A program made the position numbers and the translations under genes. From assembly GCA_963824985.1 (NCBI GenBank), contig CAWGRQ010000047.1, forward strand, positions 263,078-327,077: DNA of 64,000 nucleotides, in the 5' to 3' direction. The notes below the pieces were generated by a model, which was given only the letters and a program-made list of their open reading frames with translations, had not been told where the DNA came from and made no database searches. This document shows positions 9,735 through 18,361 of this stretch, in pieces (the stretch's first letter is position 1; each line of letters opens with the position of its first letter). Source of the stretch: JAFNAG01 sp963824985. Lineage in GTDB: Bacteria > Acidobacteriota > UBA6911.

Positions 9735-11948
9735 ATGACGGATTGCAGCCCGGCGATGCTCCAGACGGTGAAGAAACCGGAAAAACGGCGACCTTCTTTT
9801 TGGCTCAGGCTGCTGTGCGGGCTTGCATGTCTCTGTATTGCATTCGTGCTCCTCGTTATTCTCCTGCCCCTGGGGTACGAAGTCCCTTCCTTCAAGGAGG
9901 TGCGGGGCGGTCACCGCGGTTCGGAATCCATCCTTCTGGACCGGCACGGGAATATCCTGCAGGAACAACGCACGGACAGCAGCGCCCGGCGGCTTGACTG
10001 GGTGGCGCTGCCGATGGTCTCGTCCGCTTTCCTGTCCACTCTGATAAATGTGGAGGACCGCCGGTTTTATCAGCACCACGGTGTGGACTGGTTGTCCGGA
10101 GCGGGCGCTCTCGCCGGCCTGCTCGGATCCCGATCTCGGGGCGCAAGCACGATCACGATGCAGCTCGCCGCACAGCTGGACAAAGAGCTGTTGCCTGGAA
10201 GCCGGGGGCGAACCTACGGGCAAAAATGGCGGCAGATTCGGGCCGCCCGCGCCCTGGAACATCTCTGGTCGAAAGAGCAGATCCTGGAAGCTTATTTGAA
10301 CCTGGTCAGCTACCGCGGTGAGCTTCAGGGATTGGCCGCCGCAGCCGGCGGGCTCTTCGGGAAGCAGCCGCATGGACTTACGGACGTCGAATCCCTGGTC
10401 CTCACGGCCCTGATCCGCTCGCCCAACGCCTCCTACGATCAGGTCGGGCAAAGAGCTCGTGCCCTGGCCCTGGCCGTGGAGCCGGATGTCTCCACGACAG
10501 ACATTGACGCCTGCATTTCACGCGCGCTGACCCACCCCTATCTCATCCGCCCGCAAGCCGCGCTCGCGCCTCATGTCGCCCGGCGTTTGTTCCGTGAGAA
10601 CCACCCGCAGGAAATCCGCGCGCCCGAACGAGTAACCTGCACATTGGATCGGAGCTTGCAGCAGTTTGCCATCGACACCTTGGGGCGTCACCTCGCAACG
10701 GTGCGCGCGCAAAACGTCCACGACGGCGCGGTGTTGGTGCTGGACAACCCTACCGGAGACGTGCTCGCTTACGTCGCCAATACCGGCGCCCAGGGGAGTG
10801 CACCCTATGTGGATGGGGCGCAGGCCCTGCGCCAGGCCGGGTCGATCCTGAAACCGTTCGTCTACGGTGCCGCTCTCGACCATCAAGTGTTGACGGCGGC
10901 TTCGCTGATTGACGACAGCCCTCTGGATATCCCGGTCAGCGGCGGCATGTATCGCCCGAGCAACTACGACAATCTGTTTCACGGACCGGTCACGGTTCGC
11001 ACCGCCCTGGCATCTTCCTTGAATGTTCCGGCAGTTAAGGCATTGAACCTGATCGGGATTGAAACGGTGCTCGCGGTGCTCCGGGCCGCCGGCATCCAAA
11101 CCCTTCAGTCCGCCGAATTCTACGGGCCATCGCTCGCCCTCGGCTCTGCCGACGTCTGCCTCTGGGAACTGGCCCAGGCATACCGGTGCCTGGCAAACGG
11201 CGGGGAATGGAGCGCGCCGCGCCTCAAGTTTGATGAACCATCACCTGCTTCCAGGCGGGTGTTGACTCCGGAGGCGGCGTTCATCATATCCGACATCCTG
11301 AACGACCGGGAGAGCCGAAGCCGGACCTTCAGCCTGGAAAGCCCGCTGGCCACACGCTTCTGGACGGCGGTAAAAACGGGGACCAGCAAGGACATGCGCG
11401 ACAACTGGTGCCTGGGCTATTCCGACCGGTATACCGTTGCGGTATGGACCGGCAATTTTTCCGGCGATCCGATGTGGAACGTAAGCGGGATCACCGGCGC
11501 GGCGCCCGTATGGGTCGACATCATGAACCGGCTCCACCGCGAGCAACACAGCGTTGCTCCACAACCGCCACGTGGAGTGGTGGCACGCGCCGGGACGGGC
11601 CTCAACTCCGGTCGCGAGTGGTTCATTCGCGGGACCGAAACCGCGGTCTTAAGCGGTCGCGCCACCCCCGCGGCGCGGATCGTTTATCCAGCCGCCGGGA
11701 TGGTGGTCGCCATCGATCCCGACATCCCGGCAGAAGAACAAAAAATGTTTTTCGAAGCCGAGCCGAAGGATGAACGCCTGCGCTGGGTGCTGGACGGCCG
11801 CTCCATGGGAACCGCCGGTTCCCTTCTCCTGTGGACTCCGGCGCGCGGCCGGCATGAACTCGCCCTTGCGGATGCCTCCGGCCAGGTTCTCGAGACGGTT
11901 GTCTTTGAGGTGCGCGGCTCCACCGACATCCGTATCGATTGGGACTAA
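9735..11948 (+). CDS. pbpC: penicillin-binding protein 1C
   Basis: This bifunctional class A PBP would polymerise and cross-link peptidoglycan in the periplasm. A membrane anchor (FWLRLLCGLACLCIAFVLL) comes first, then the GT51 glycosyltransferase with EDRRFYQHHGVDW. The transpeptidase follows with SILK (SxxK nucleophile), SSLN (SxN) and KTGTS (KTG), and a C-terminal BiPBP_C-like domain (YPAAGMVVAIDPDIP) typical of PBP1C. The reading frame is open from 9660, but the ATG at 9735 sits directly after AAAGGAGG and is a better start, giving about 737 residues. It follows the macroglobulin gene by a few bases. In Proteobacteria the two act together, the macroglobulin being thought to guard the wall where PBP1C repairs it. 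Confidence 0.92.
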   Translation: MTDCSPAMLQTVKKPEKRRPSFWLRLLCGLACLCIAFVLLVILLPLGYEVPSFKEVRGGHRGSESILLDRHGNILQEQRTDSSARRLDWVALPMVSSAFLSTLINVEDRRFYQHHGVDWLSGAGALAGLLGSRSRGASTITMQLAAQLDKELLPGSRGRTYGQKWRQIRAARALEHLWSKEQILEAYLNLVSYRGELQGLAAAAGGLFGKQPHGLTDVESLVLTALIRSPNASYDQVGQRARALALAVEPDVSTTDIDACISRALTHPYLIRPQAALAPHVARRLFRENHPQEIRAPERVTCTLDRSLQQFAIDTLGRHLATVRAQNVHDGAVLVLDNPTGDVLAYVANTGAQGSAPYVDGAQALRQAGSILKPFVYGAALDHQVLTAASLIDDSPLDIPVSGGMYRPSNYDNLFHGPVTVRTALASSLNVPAVKALNLIGIETVLAVLRAAGIQTLQSAEFYGPSLALGSADVCLWELAQAYRCLANGGEWSAPRLKFDEPSPASRRVLTPEAAFIISDILNDRESRSRTFSLESPLATRFWTAVKTGTSKDMRDNWCLGYSDRYTVAVWTGNFSGDPMWNVSGITGAAPVWVDIMNRLHREQHSVAPQPPRGVVARAGTGLNSGREWFIRGTETAVLSGRATPAARIVYPAAGMVVAIDPDIPAEEQKMFFEAEPKDERLRWVLDGRSMGTAGSLLLWTPARGRHELALADASGQVLETVVFEVRGSTDIRIDWD

Positions 11949-12095
11949 CCCGGATTATTCATGAAATTTTCCCGCGAACGCACGAATGGCAGCACGGGGC
12001 GATGGAATTTTCTCATGACAGAAAGCTTATGGGACGCGGATCCAATCTGTGCGTTCATCCGCGTCCTGCATTGTCTTGCTTCGTGAATAATGCGG
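11949..12095. repeat. MITE-like unit with 17-bp terminal inverted repeats
   Basis: The left end CCCGGATTATTCATGAA (11949-11965) and the reverse complement of the right end CCCGCATTATTCACGAA (12079-12095) match at 15 of 17 positions. The 113 bp between them hold no recognisable gene. They include an AATCTGTGCGTTCATCCGCG stretch resembling the dispersed 'CCACAGATT...TCACGGAT' type sequence also seen near 24550 and 52875. The unit lies in the pbpC-gnd gap. Confidence 0.45.
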
Positions 12096-12127
12096 GCTAA
12101 GTACACCTGACACCTGTTTCCGTCTGC

Positions 12128-12292
12128 TATAACTTCCTGCTCAGGAAGCTCTTCGCGGACGATCCAAAGCGGGGGCAGCGCATGACAGCTGAGGCCGTCG
12201 GCATCTATTTTGACTATTCGAAGCACCGCATCACCGACGAGACACTCGGGCTGCTTCTGGCCAATATGTTTTCTCGGGAGGTGGTACTGTGA
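12128..12292 (+). pseudogene. pgi: 5' remnant of glucose-6-phosphate isomerase (pgi)
   Basis: An open frame runs from about 12101 to the TGA at 12290-12292. It contains YNFLLRKLFADDPKRG followed by TAEAVGIYFDYSKHRITDETL. This matches the conserved N-terminal block of glucose-6-phosphate isomerases (LRxLFAxDPxRGxRxTAEAxGxYxDYSKNRxTDETL). It has no plausible upstream start and stops after about 55 codons, at the gnd start codon, which it overlaps. Pgi is normally about 430-550 residues, so only an early fragment survives. Sugar-phosphate genes such as pgi, tal and zwf often neighbour gnd, so this is probably the scar of a lost operon partner. Confidence 0.7.
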
Positions 12293-13716
12293 CAAACACG
12301 CAAACACAACAACGATATGAAATCGGCATGATCGGCCTGGGTGTCATGGGACGCAATTTTTTGCTGAACATGGCAGACCACGGCTTCTCGGTGGCGGGCT
12401 ATGACAAGGACCCGAGGAAAGTCGAAGCCCTGAGAAAGGAATCATCCGGCCGGGACATCCGCGGCGCGGAGACCATCCATGACTTCATCGGGCTGCTCCG
12501 CCCGCCACGCGCCGTCATGATACTCGTGCCCGCCGGCGCTCCGGTGGATTCGGTCATCGAGGATTTATTGCCGCCCCTGGATCAGGGAGATCTCATCATC
12601 GATGCGGGCAACTCGTACTTCAAAGACACCGATCTGCGCGCCCGCAACCTGGCCGGGAAAGGCATTCAATTCCTCGGCGTGGGCGTGTCCGGCGGCGAGG
12701 AAGGTGCGCGCCGCGGACCGAGCATCATGCCCGGCGGGGCGAAAGCAGCCTACGAACGCGTCCGCCCGGTATTCGAGGCCGCCGCTGCCAAGGTGAACGG
12801 CGATCCGTGCGTGACCTGGCTCGGCCCCGGATCGGCCGGGCATTTTGTGAAGATGGTGCACAACGGCATCGAGTACGGCGTCATGCAACTGATTGCCGAG
12901 ACCTACGACCTGATGAAACGCGGTCTCGGTTTGAACAATGACGAGCTGCACGATATATACAGCGCGTGGAACCAGGGTGAGCTGAACGGCTACCTGATGG
13001 AGATCACCGGCCGCATTTTCAGCAAAGTGGATGAAAAAACCGGCAAGCGGTTGATCGACGAAATCCTGGGCGTCGCCGAACAGAAGGGCACAGGCATGTG
13101 GACCTCGCAAAGCGCAATGGAATTGCATGTGCCCATCCCGACGATCGACCTGGCGGTCGCAATGAGGGATCTTTCCGTGTTTGAGAATCAGCGGGTTAGG
13201 ATCGACGCATTGTTGCAGCGGCCCAGGCAACGGTTCGAAGGCGACCGCGACGAATTCCTGATGCAACTGCGCCGCGCACTTCATGTCGGGATGATGCTGA
13301 CCTATGTGCAGGGCCTGGCGTTCCTCGCGTTTGCGTCGGAAGCCTATGAGTATCTCCTCGACCTCGAAGCCGTGGCGCGTATCTGGAGGGGCGGCTGCAT
13401 CATCCGTGCGGTCCTGCTGGAAGACATCCGCGCGGCTTATCGCACCCAGCCCGGCCTGCCGAATCTTCTGCTCGACCCGAAAATCTGGAGAATAACCATG
13501 GCCAACGAAGCGAATCTGCGATGTGTCGTCTGCACCGCGGCAGAACTGGGCGTGCCCGCGCCCGGCTTGATGACGGCTCTGGGCTACCTCGATGGCTATC
13601 GCAGCGCGTGGTCGCCGGCGAATCTGATCCAGGCCCAGCGCGACTATTTCGGCGCTCACACCTATGAGCGGATCGATGCCAAAGGGACGTTTCACACGGA
13701 ATGGGAGAAAAATTGA
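12289..13716 (+). CDS. gnd: 6-phosphogluconate dehydrogenase, decarboxylating
   Basis: This 475-residue enzyme of the oxidative pentose-phosphate pathway converts 6-phosphogluconate to ribulose-5-phosphate, CO2 and NADPH in the cytoplasm. The Rossmann motif GLGVMGRNFLLNMADHG is near the N-terminus. The family signature GVSGGEEGARRGPSIMPGG, the catalytic-lysine block KMVHNGIEYGVMQLIAE and the late block SAWSPANLIQAQRDYFGAHTY follow. Full length is typical. The start is GTG with GGGAGG about 6 bases upstream, and it overlaps the stop of the pgi remnant. It is likely transcribed alone now that the upstream partner is truncated. Confidence 0.95.
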   Translation: MTNTQTQQRYEIGMIGLGVMGRNFLLNMADHGFSVAGYDKDPRKVEALRKESSGRDIRGAETIHDFIGLLRPPRAVMILVPAGAPVDSVIEDLLPPLDQGDLIIDAGNSYFKDTDLRARNLAGKGIQFLGVGVSGGEEGARRGPSIMPGGAKAAYERVRPVFEAAAAKVNGDPCVTWLGPGSAGHFVKMVHNGIEYGVMQLIAETYDLMKRGLGLNNDELHDIYSAWNQGELNGYLMEITGRIFSKVDEKTGKRLIDEILGVAEQKGTGMWTSQSAMELHVPIPTIDLAVAMRDLSVFENQRVRIDALLQRPRQRFEGDRDEFLMQLRRALHVGMMLTYVQGLAFLAFASEAYEYLLDLEAVARIWRGGCIIRAVLLEDIRAAYRTQPGLPNLLLDPKIWRITMANEANLRCVVCTAAELGVPAPGLMTALGYLDGYRSAWSPANLIQAQRDYFGAHTYERIDAKGTFHTEWEKN

Positions 13717-13972
13717 GGCCCATGAAGAGGCCACAGTTGGCCGCTGCCCACCAAATTGGCGGAATTCCGTGAGCAGAAAGGAAAAAACTCGTGACCCGAC
13801 CAAACGATCCATTGGGCGGGATCCCGGGCATTTCCACGGGGCCGCAGAAATGAGTATGATATTCCCCGGCATAAATTTGGAACTTTTCTCCGGTTGCCGG
13901 GTAAGTAATGGTTGGGGTTGTGTCGGCGGGATCGCCGCACTCCATTTTTTTTCCAGAAGAATTGAGGTGACT

Positions 13973-14956
13973 ATGCAGCGCAGGCGGGAAGCAGGTGGAG
14001 TCGCTCGGATTGTCATGGCAGTAATGGCCCTTGTAACGAGCCTGGCCGGCTTCACCGAACCGCGGACCGGGCTGGCCCAAGCACAATACGCGAATGCGGC
14101 ACCGCAAAGCCAGGCCGCCGCCCCGCAGTCGTTCGAGGTGGCATCGATCAAGCCCAGCGCTCCCCAGGCCGCCGGAGTGTTTGTGATAAGAATGGGAGTT
14201 TCGCCCGGCGGTCGGTGGACGGCTACGGGCGTTACCGTAAGCATGCTCATTCAGCAGGCCTACGACATCAGGGACTACCAGATCACAGGGGGGCCGGGAT
14301 GGCTGACCTCCGAAAGGTACGACATCGTTGCCAAGGCCGAGACGCCTGACCTCACCCGGGACACTGCCCGGTTGCTGCTGCAGTCTCTCCTCGCCGAGCG
14401 TTTCAGTCTTAAGTTCCATCGCGAGACAAAGGAACTGCCGATTTACGAACTGGTGGTGGGTAAAAACGGACCCAAACTGCACAAATCAGAGACACAGCCG
14501 GCGCCGGCCAATCTTCAGCCGCCCGACCCGTCCAAAGCCGGCCAGGCGGGCGCCGTCGGAGGAGGGGGCGGGGGGGCAGTGGCATCGGGCCGCGGCGCAC
14601 CCGCCAAGGGCGGTTCCATGATCAGGATGGGCCGGGGACAGTTGGAGGCGCAGATGACTCCCGTTTCAGCGATCGCCCAAATGCTGGCGCAGCAGCTGGG
14701 ACGGCCGGTCGTGGACAAAACCGGAATCAAGGGGAGCTATGATTTCTCCCTCCAGTGGACGCCGGATGAGACCCAGCGAGGCGCGGGGTTTGGAGGGATG
14801 GACAGGCCGGCGACCGAAACCCCGCTGCCGGCCGATACCTCCGGCCCCTCTATCTTCACAGCCGTGCAGGAGCAGCTCGGTCTCAAACTGGAATCGGCAA
14901 AGGGCCCGGTAGAAATCCTAGTGATTGAACGCGTCGAGAAAGCCTCCGGCAACTGA
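13973..14956 (+). CDS. TIGR03435 family exported protein (module A)
   Basis: This 327-residue protein belongs to the soil-associated TIGR03435 family, expanded in Acidobacteriota and of unknown function. An N-terminal signal segment (ARIVMAVMALVTSLAG) is followed by SFEVASIKPS, a family hallmark. Next come GGPGWLTSERYDIVAKAE, LLQSLLAERFSLKFHRETKE, a Gly/Pro-rich linker, AQMLAQQLGRPVVDKTGIKGSYDF and a terminal EQLGLKLESAKGPVEILVIE. The longer open frame from 13664 was trimmed to the ATG at 13973, preceded by GAGGTG. It heads a run with the TonB-dependent receptor and VWA gene, repeated in module B. Family members often sit beside or are fused to M56/BlaR1 peptidases, which supports a role in envelope sensing. 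Confidence 0.9.
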   Translation: MQRRREAGGVARIVMAVMALVTSLAGFTEPRTGLAQAQYANAAPQSQAAAPQSFEVASIKPSAPQAAGVFVIRMGVSPGGRWTATGVTVSMLIQQAYDIRDYQITGGPGWLTSERYDIVAKAETPDLTRDTARLLLQSLLAERFSLKFHRETKELPIYELVVGKNGPKLHKSETQPAPANLQPPDPSKAGQAGAVGGGGGGAVASGRGAPAKGGSMIRMGRGQLEAQMTPVSAIAQMLAQQLGRPVVDKTGIKGSYDFSLQWTPDETQRGAGFGGMDRPATETPLPADTSGPSIFTAVQEQLGLKLESAKGPVEILVIERVEKASGN

Positions 14957-15152
14957 CGAGCGGCTTCCGGCCGGCGCGCGACGCGACTGATACATCATTC
15001 CCGCGGGGGCGCAAAGTTTGCAGAGGACCGGATGTGCAGGCGATGGACCCGGTTGACCCGGGATGCTGCCGGGCTTTCTCTGAGCCACAGGCGCTCCCGG
15101 CGGAGAGCTTCCGCCTTTTTCATGGGAGCCAACGAGTTCCTTAAGGGATGAG

Positions 15153-18100
15153 GTGGTGATTTCAGTGTTCCAATCTACCGCGCGCCGTACCGTCATCTGG
15201 CTGGTCTGCTCCTTTCTCGTTGTTCTGAACCTCGCAGCCGCGGAACATCACGGACAGGTCAAGTTCGGCGGCCTGCCCGTGCCCGGAGCCACGGTTACCG
15301 CGGTCCTGGGCGACAAGAAACTGACCGCCGTTACCGACCCGCAGGGCTTCTATTCGTTTCCCGATCTTTCGGACGGTGCCTGGGAGTTCCGCGTAGAAAT
15401 GCTCTGCTTCGCGCCGTCCAGCCGGCAAGTGACCATCGCCGCGGGAGCGCCGGCGGTTGAGTGGGAGCTGAAGCTTCTCCCGTTTGACGAGATCAAAAAG
15501 GCGGCCATTTCCGCATCAACGCTGCCCGAGGCACAGGCGCAACCGGCACCGGCTGGAGGGGTCGCGAACCGTACCGGCGGCGCGGACCGAAACACGCCTG
15601 CGCGCAAGGCATCTCCGGTCCCCGATGCCGGAAAGGCGTCACCGGCGGCCGCGGTTCCGCCGGACCGTTTTCAGCGTGCGGATCTGAATGCCGTCAACCC
15701 GGACACCCCCGCCATCGGGGCAGCCGAGCGTGAATCGGCAACATTCGGAGGCCAGTCTCCAGATGAGCTGGCGCAACGCGCCGCCGACGGCCTGCTCATA
15801 AGCGGCAGCGTGAACAACTCCGCCAGTTCGCCTTTCGGCCAGCTTCCGGCGTTCGGCAACCTGCGCAAGGGCCGGGGATCGCTGTACAACGGCAGCCTGG
15901 GCCTGATCCTGAACAACTCGGCGCTGGATGCCCGCTCCTACTCCTTCACGGGCCAGGATACGGCCAAGCCGGCCTACAGCCGCATGACGGGCCTGGCGTC
16001 GTTCGGCGGCCCGATCCGGCTCCCGTTCGTCGCCAGGAACGGCCCCACCGTCATGCTAAATTACCAGTGGACCCGGAACCGCAACGTCACCACGCAGGCG
16101 GGCCTGATGCCGACCGAAGCCCTGCGCAGGGGAGACTTCTCGCAGGTCCTGAGCGCCATGGGGCAACCCATCAGGATTTTCGACCCCATGACCGGCCTGC
16201 AGTTTCCCGACAACGTGATTCCGCCGGATCGGATCAGCCCGCAGGCCAGGGCCCTGCTGGACCTCTATCCGCGAACCGCACTCGAGGGGAGGTTCAACTA
16301 CCAGGTCCCCATTCAATCAGTCGTACACCAGGACAGCCTTCAGTCGCGGGTGAACAAGTCACTCGGCCGCACCAACCAGCTCTCCGGCAGTTTCGCGTGG
16401 CAGAGCATCCGTTCCAGCACTCCGAATCTGTTCGGTTTCGTGGACACCACCGAGTCGACCGGCCTCAATGGGTCCCTGAACTGGCGTCACAATTTCACAT
16501 CCCGGCTGCTGGCCAATGTCGGGTACCAGTACAGCCGGTCCAGCGCGCGCACCCGTTCGTTCTTCCAGAATCTCAGCAACGTCTCCGGTGAGGCCGGGAT
16601 CCGGGGCAACAGCCAGGATCCCACCGACTGGGGCCCGCCGGACCTGATGTTTGCCGGCGGCGCCACCTCCCTGTCCGACGGGCGGCCGTCATCGCACCAT
16701 AATCAGACAAGCTCGGTATCATACGCCATGTTCTGGAGCCACGGCCGCCACAACTTCTCGCTCGGCGCCGATTTTCGCAGGCAGCAGTTCATCGTGCTTT
16801 CCCAGCAGAATCCACGCGGCACTTTCGCCTTCACCGGTGCGGCAACGCAGGCACAATCGGACGGGCTTCCTTTAGCGGGCACCGGATCGGACTTTGCCGA
16901 TTTCCTCCTCGGGATTCCCGATACCGTGTCCATTGCCTTCGGCAACGCGGACAAGTATTTCCGGGCTTCGTCTTACGACGCGTACCTGACGGACGACTTC
17001 AGGATCAATCCCGGCCTCACGCTGAACGCGGGAATGCGCTGGGAATACGGATCCCCGATCACGGAACTCTACGGCCGCCTCGTGAACCTCGACATCGCTC
17101 CCGGCTTCGCGGCGGCAGCGCCGGTGCTTGCGAACCAACCGATGGGCGCGCTTACCGGCACGCACTACCCCGAATCTCTTCTCCGCCCGGACAAGACCGC
17201 GTTTCAACCCAGGATCGGCATCGCGTGGCGTCCCTTCCCCGCGTCCTCGATGGTCGTGCGGGCGGGGTACGGCATCTATTACAACACCTCGGTCTACACC
17301 TCGATTGCCACGCAGATGGCGCAACAGGCGCCGCTGTCAAAAAGCCTGAGCGTGCAGAACGGCCCGGGCTACCCGTTGACGCTTGCGAACGCATTCAATG
17401 CCTCCCCATCGGGCGCCTTGGCCACCTTCGCCGTCGACCCCGATTTTCGGGTCGGATATGCGCAAAACTGGCAGGTATCCATCCAACGGGATCTTCCCTG
17501 GTCCCTGGTCATGACCGCGACCTATCTCGGCACCAAGGGAACACGCGGCGTACAACAGTTCCTGCCCAACACCTATCCGGTGGGGGCCGCCAATCCCTGT
17601 CCCGCGTGCCCGTCGGGTTTCACCTATTTCGCTTCGAACGGGAATTCGACCCGGGAAGCGGGCCAGATCCAGATGCGGAGACGCCTGCGCAACGGGTTTA
17701 CCGCAACCGTCCAGTACACCTGGTCGAAGTCCATCGACGACGCCGCGCTCGGCGGCAGAGGGCAGGGGAACGCAGTGATTGCGCAGAACTGGCTCGATCT
17801 GCGCGCCGAACGGGGCCCATCGAGTTTCGACCAGCGGCACCTGTTGGACCTGCAGATGCAGTATTCCCCAGGCATGGGGCTGCGCGGCGGTGCGCTGATG
17901 AAGGGCTGGAAGGGCCGGTTGTTGAAGGAATGGACCATCACGAGCCAGATCACGGCAGGCAGCGGGTTTCCGCTGACGCCTATCTACCCGGCAGCGGTAA
18001 GCGGGACCGGCGTGACCGGCAGCATCCGGCCCGATGTCACCGGGGCGTCCCTCTATTCCGCCCCCGCGGGCTACTTCCTGAATCCGGCGGCCTATACCGC

Positions 18101-18359
18101 CCCCTCCTACGGTACCTGGGGAAATGCCGGGAGAAACTCGATCACCGGCCCGGCCCAGTTCTCGTTGAACGCCTCTCTCGGGCGCACGTTCCAGGTGAAG
18201 GACCGCATCATCCTCGACCTGCGCATCGACTCCGCCAACGTCATCAACCACGTCACCTTCACCGGCTGGAACACAACCGTCAACAGCACCCAGTTCGGGC
18301 TGGCGGTCGGCGCCAATCCGATGCGCACCATTCAGATCACGCTGCGTGCGAGGATGTGA
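15153..18359 (+). CDS. TonB-dependent receptor with carboxypeptidase-regulatory domain (module A)
   Basis: This is a 1068-residue outer-membrane receptor. The GTG start opens a signal peptide (RRTVIWLVCSFLVVLNLAAA). A carboxypeptidase-regulatory-like beta-sandwich follows (residues about 30-110; VPGATVTAVLGDKKLTAVTDPQGFYSF is split across it), then an Ala/Pro linker (about 125-190), then a plug/barrel of the Acidobacteria CarboxypepD_reg-TonB type. Recognisable blocks are DARSYSFTGQDT, GGPIRLPF, FRVGYAQNWQVSIQRDLP, TATYLGTKGTRG, FTATVQYTWSKSIDDA, SSFDQRHLLDLQMQYSPGMG and the C-terminal strand MRTIQITLRARM. Ligand is unknown. The VWA gene starts 2 bases after the stop. Its paralogue in module B (33479-36474) is frameshifted. 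Confidence 0.9.
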   Translation: MVISVFQSTARRTVIWLVCSFLVVLNLAAAEHHGQVKFGGLPVPGATVTAVLGDKKLTAVTDPQGFYSFPDLSDGAWEFRVEMLCFAPSSRQVTIAAGAPAVEWELKLLPFDEIKKAAISASTLPEAQAQPAPAGGVANRTGGADRNTPARKASPVPDAGKASPAAAVPPDRFQRADLNAVNPDTPAIGAAERESATFGGQSPDELAQRAADGLLISGSVNNSASSPFGQLPAFGNLRKGRGSLYNGSLGLILNNSALDARSYSFTGQDTAKPAYSRMTGLASFGGPIRLPFVARNGPTVMLNYQWTRNRNVTTQAGLMPTEALRRGDFSQVLSAMGQPIRIFDPMTGLQFPDNVIPPDRISPQARALLDLYPRTALEGRFNYQVPIQSVVHQDSLQSRVNKSLGRTNQLSGSFAWQSIRSSTPNLFGFVDTTESTGLNGSLNWRHNFTSRLLANVGYQYSRSSARTRSFFQNLSNVSGEAGIRGNSQDPTDWGPPDLMFAGGATSLSDGRPSSHHNQTSSVSYAMFWSHGRHNFSLGADFRRQQFIVLSQQNPRGTFAFTGAATQAQSDGLPLAGTGSDFADFLLGIPDTVSIAFGNADKYFRASSYDAYLTDDFRINPGLTLNAGMRWEYGSPITELYGRLVNLDIAPGFAAAAPVLANQPMGALTGTHYPESLLRPDKTAFQPRIGIAWRPFPASSMVVRAGYGIYYNTSVYTSIATQMAQQAPLSKSLSVQNGPGYPLTLANAFNASPSGALATFAVDPDFRVGYAQNWQVSIQRDLPWSLVMTATYLGTKGTRGVQQFLPNTYPVGAANPCPACPSGFTYFASNGNSTREAGQIQMRRRLRNGFTATVQYTWSKSIDDAALGGRGQGNAVIAQNWLDLRAERGPSSFDQRHLLDLQMQYSPGMGLRGGALMKGWKGRLLKEWTITSQITAGSGFPLTPIYPAAVSGTGVTGSIRPDVTGASLYSAPAGYFLNPAAYTAPSYGTWGNAGRNSITGPAQFSLNASLGRTFQVKDRIILDLRIDSANVINHVTFTGWNTTVNSTQFGLAVGANPMRTIQITLRARM

Positions 18360-18361
18360 AA

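Noticed and set aside
13664..13972. Extension of the module A TIGR03435 frame upstream
   Set aside because: It overlaps the gnd end, and the signal peptide with a ribosome-binding site begins at 13973.
12565..14250. 561-codon minus-strand frame opposite gnd and TIGR03435
   Set aside because: GC-rich antisense frame with no family features, opposite a clear gnd.
17225..18361. Long plus-strand frame overlapping the module A receptor
   Set aside because: Shadow frame inside the receptor; only its last part, from 18362, is the VWA gene.
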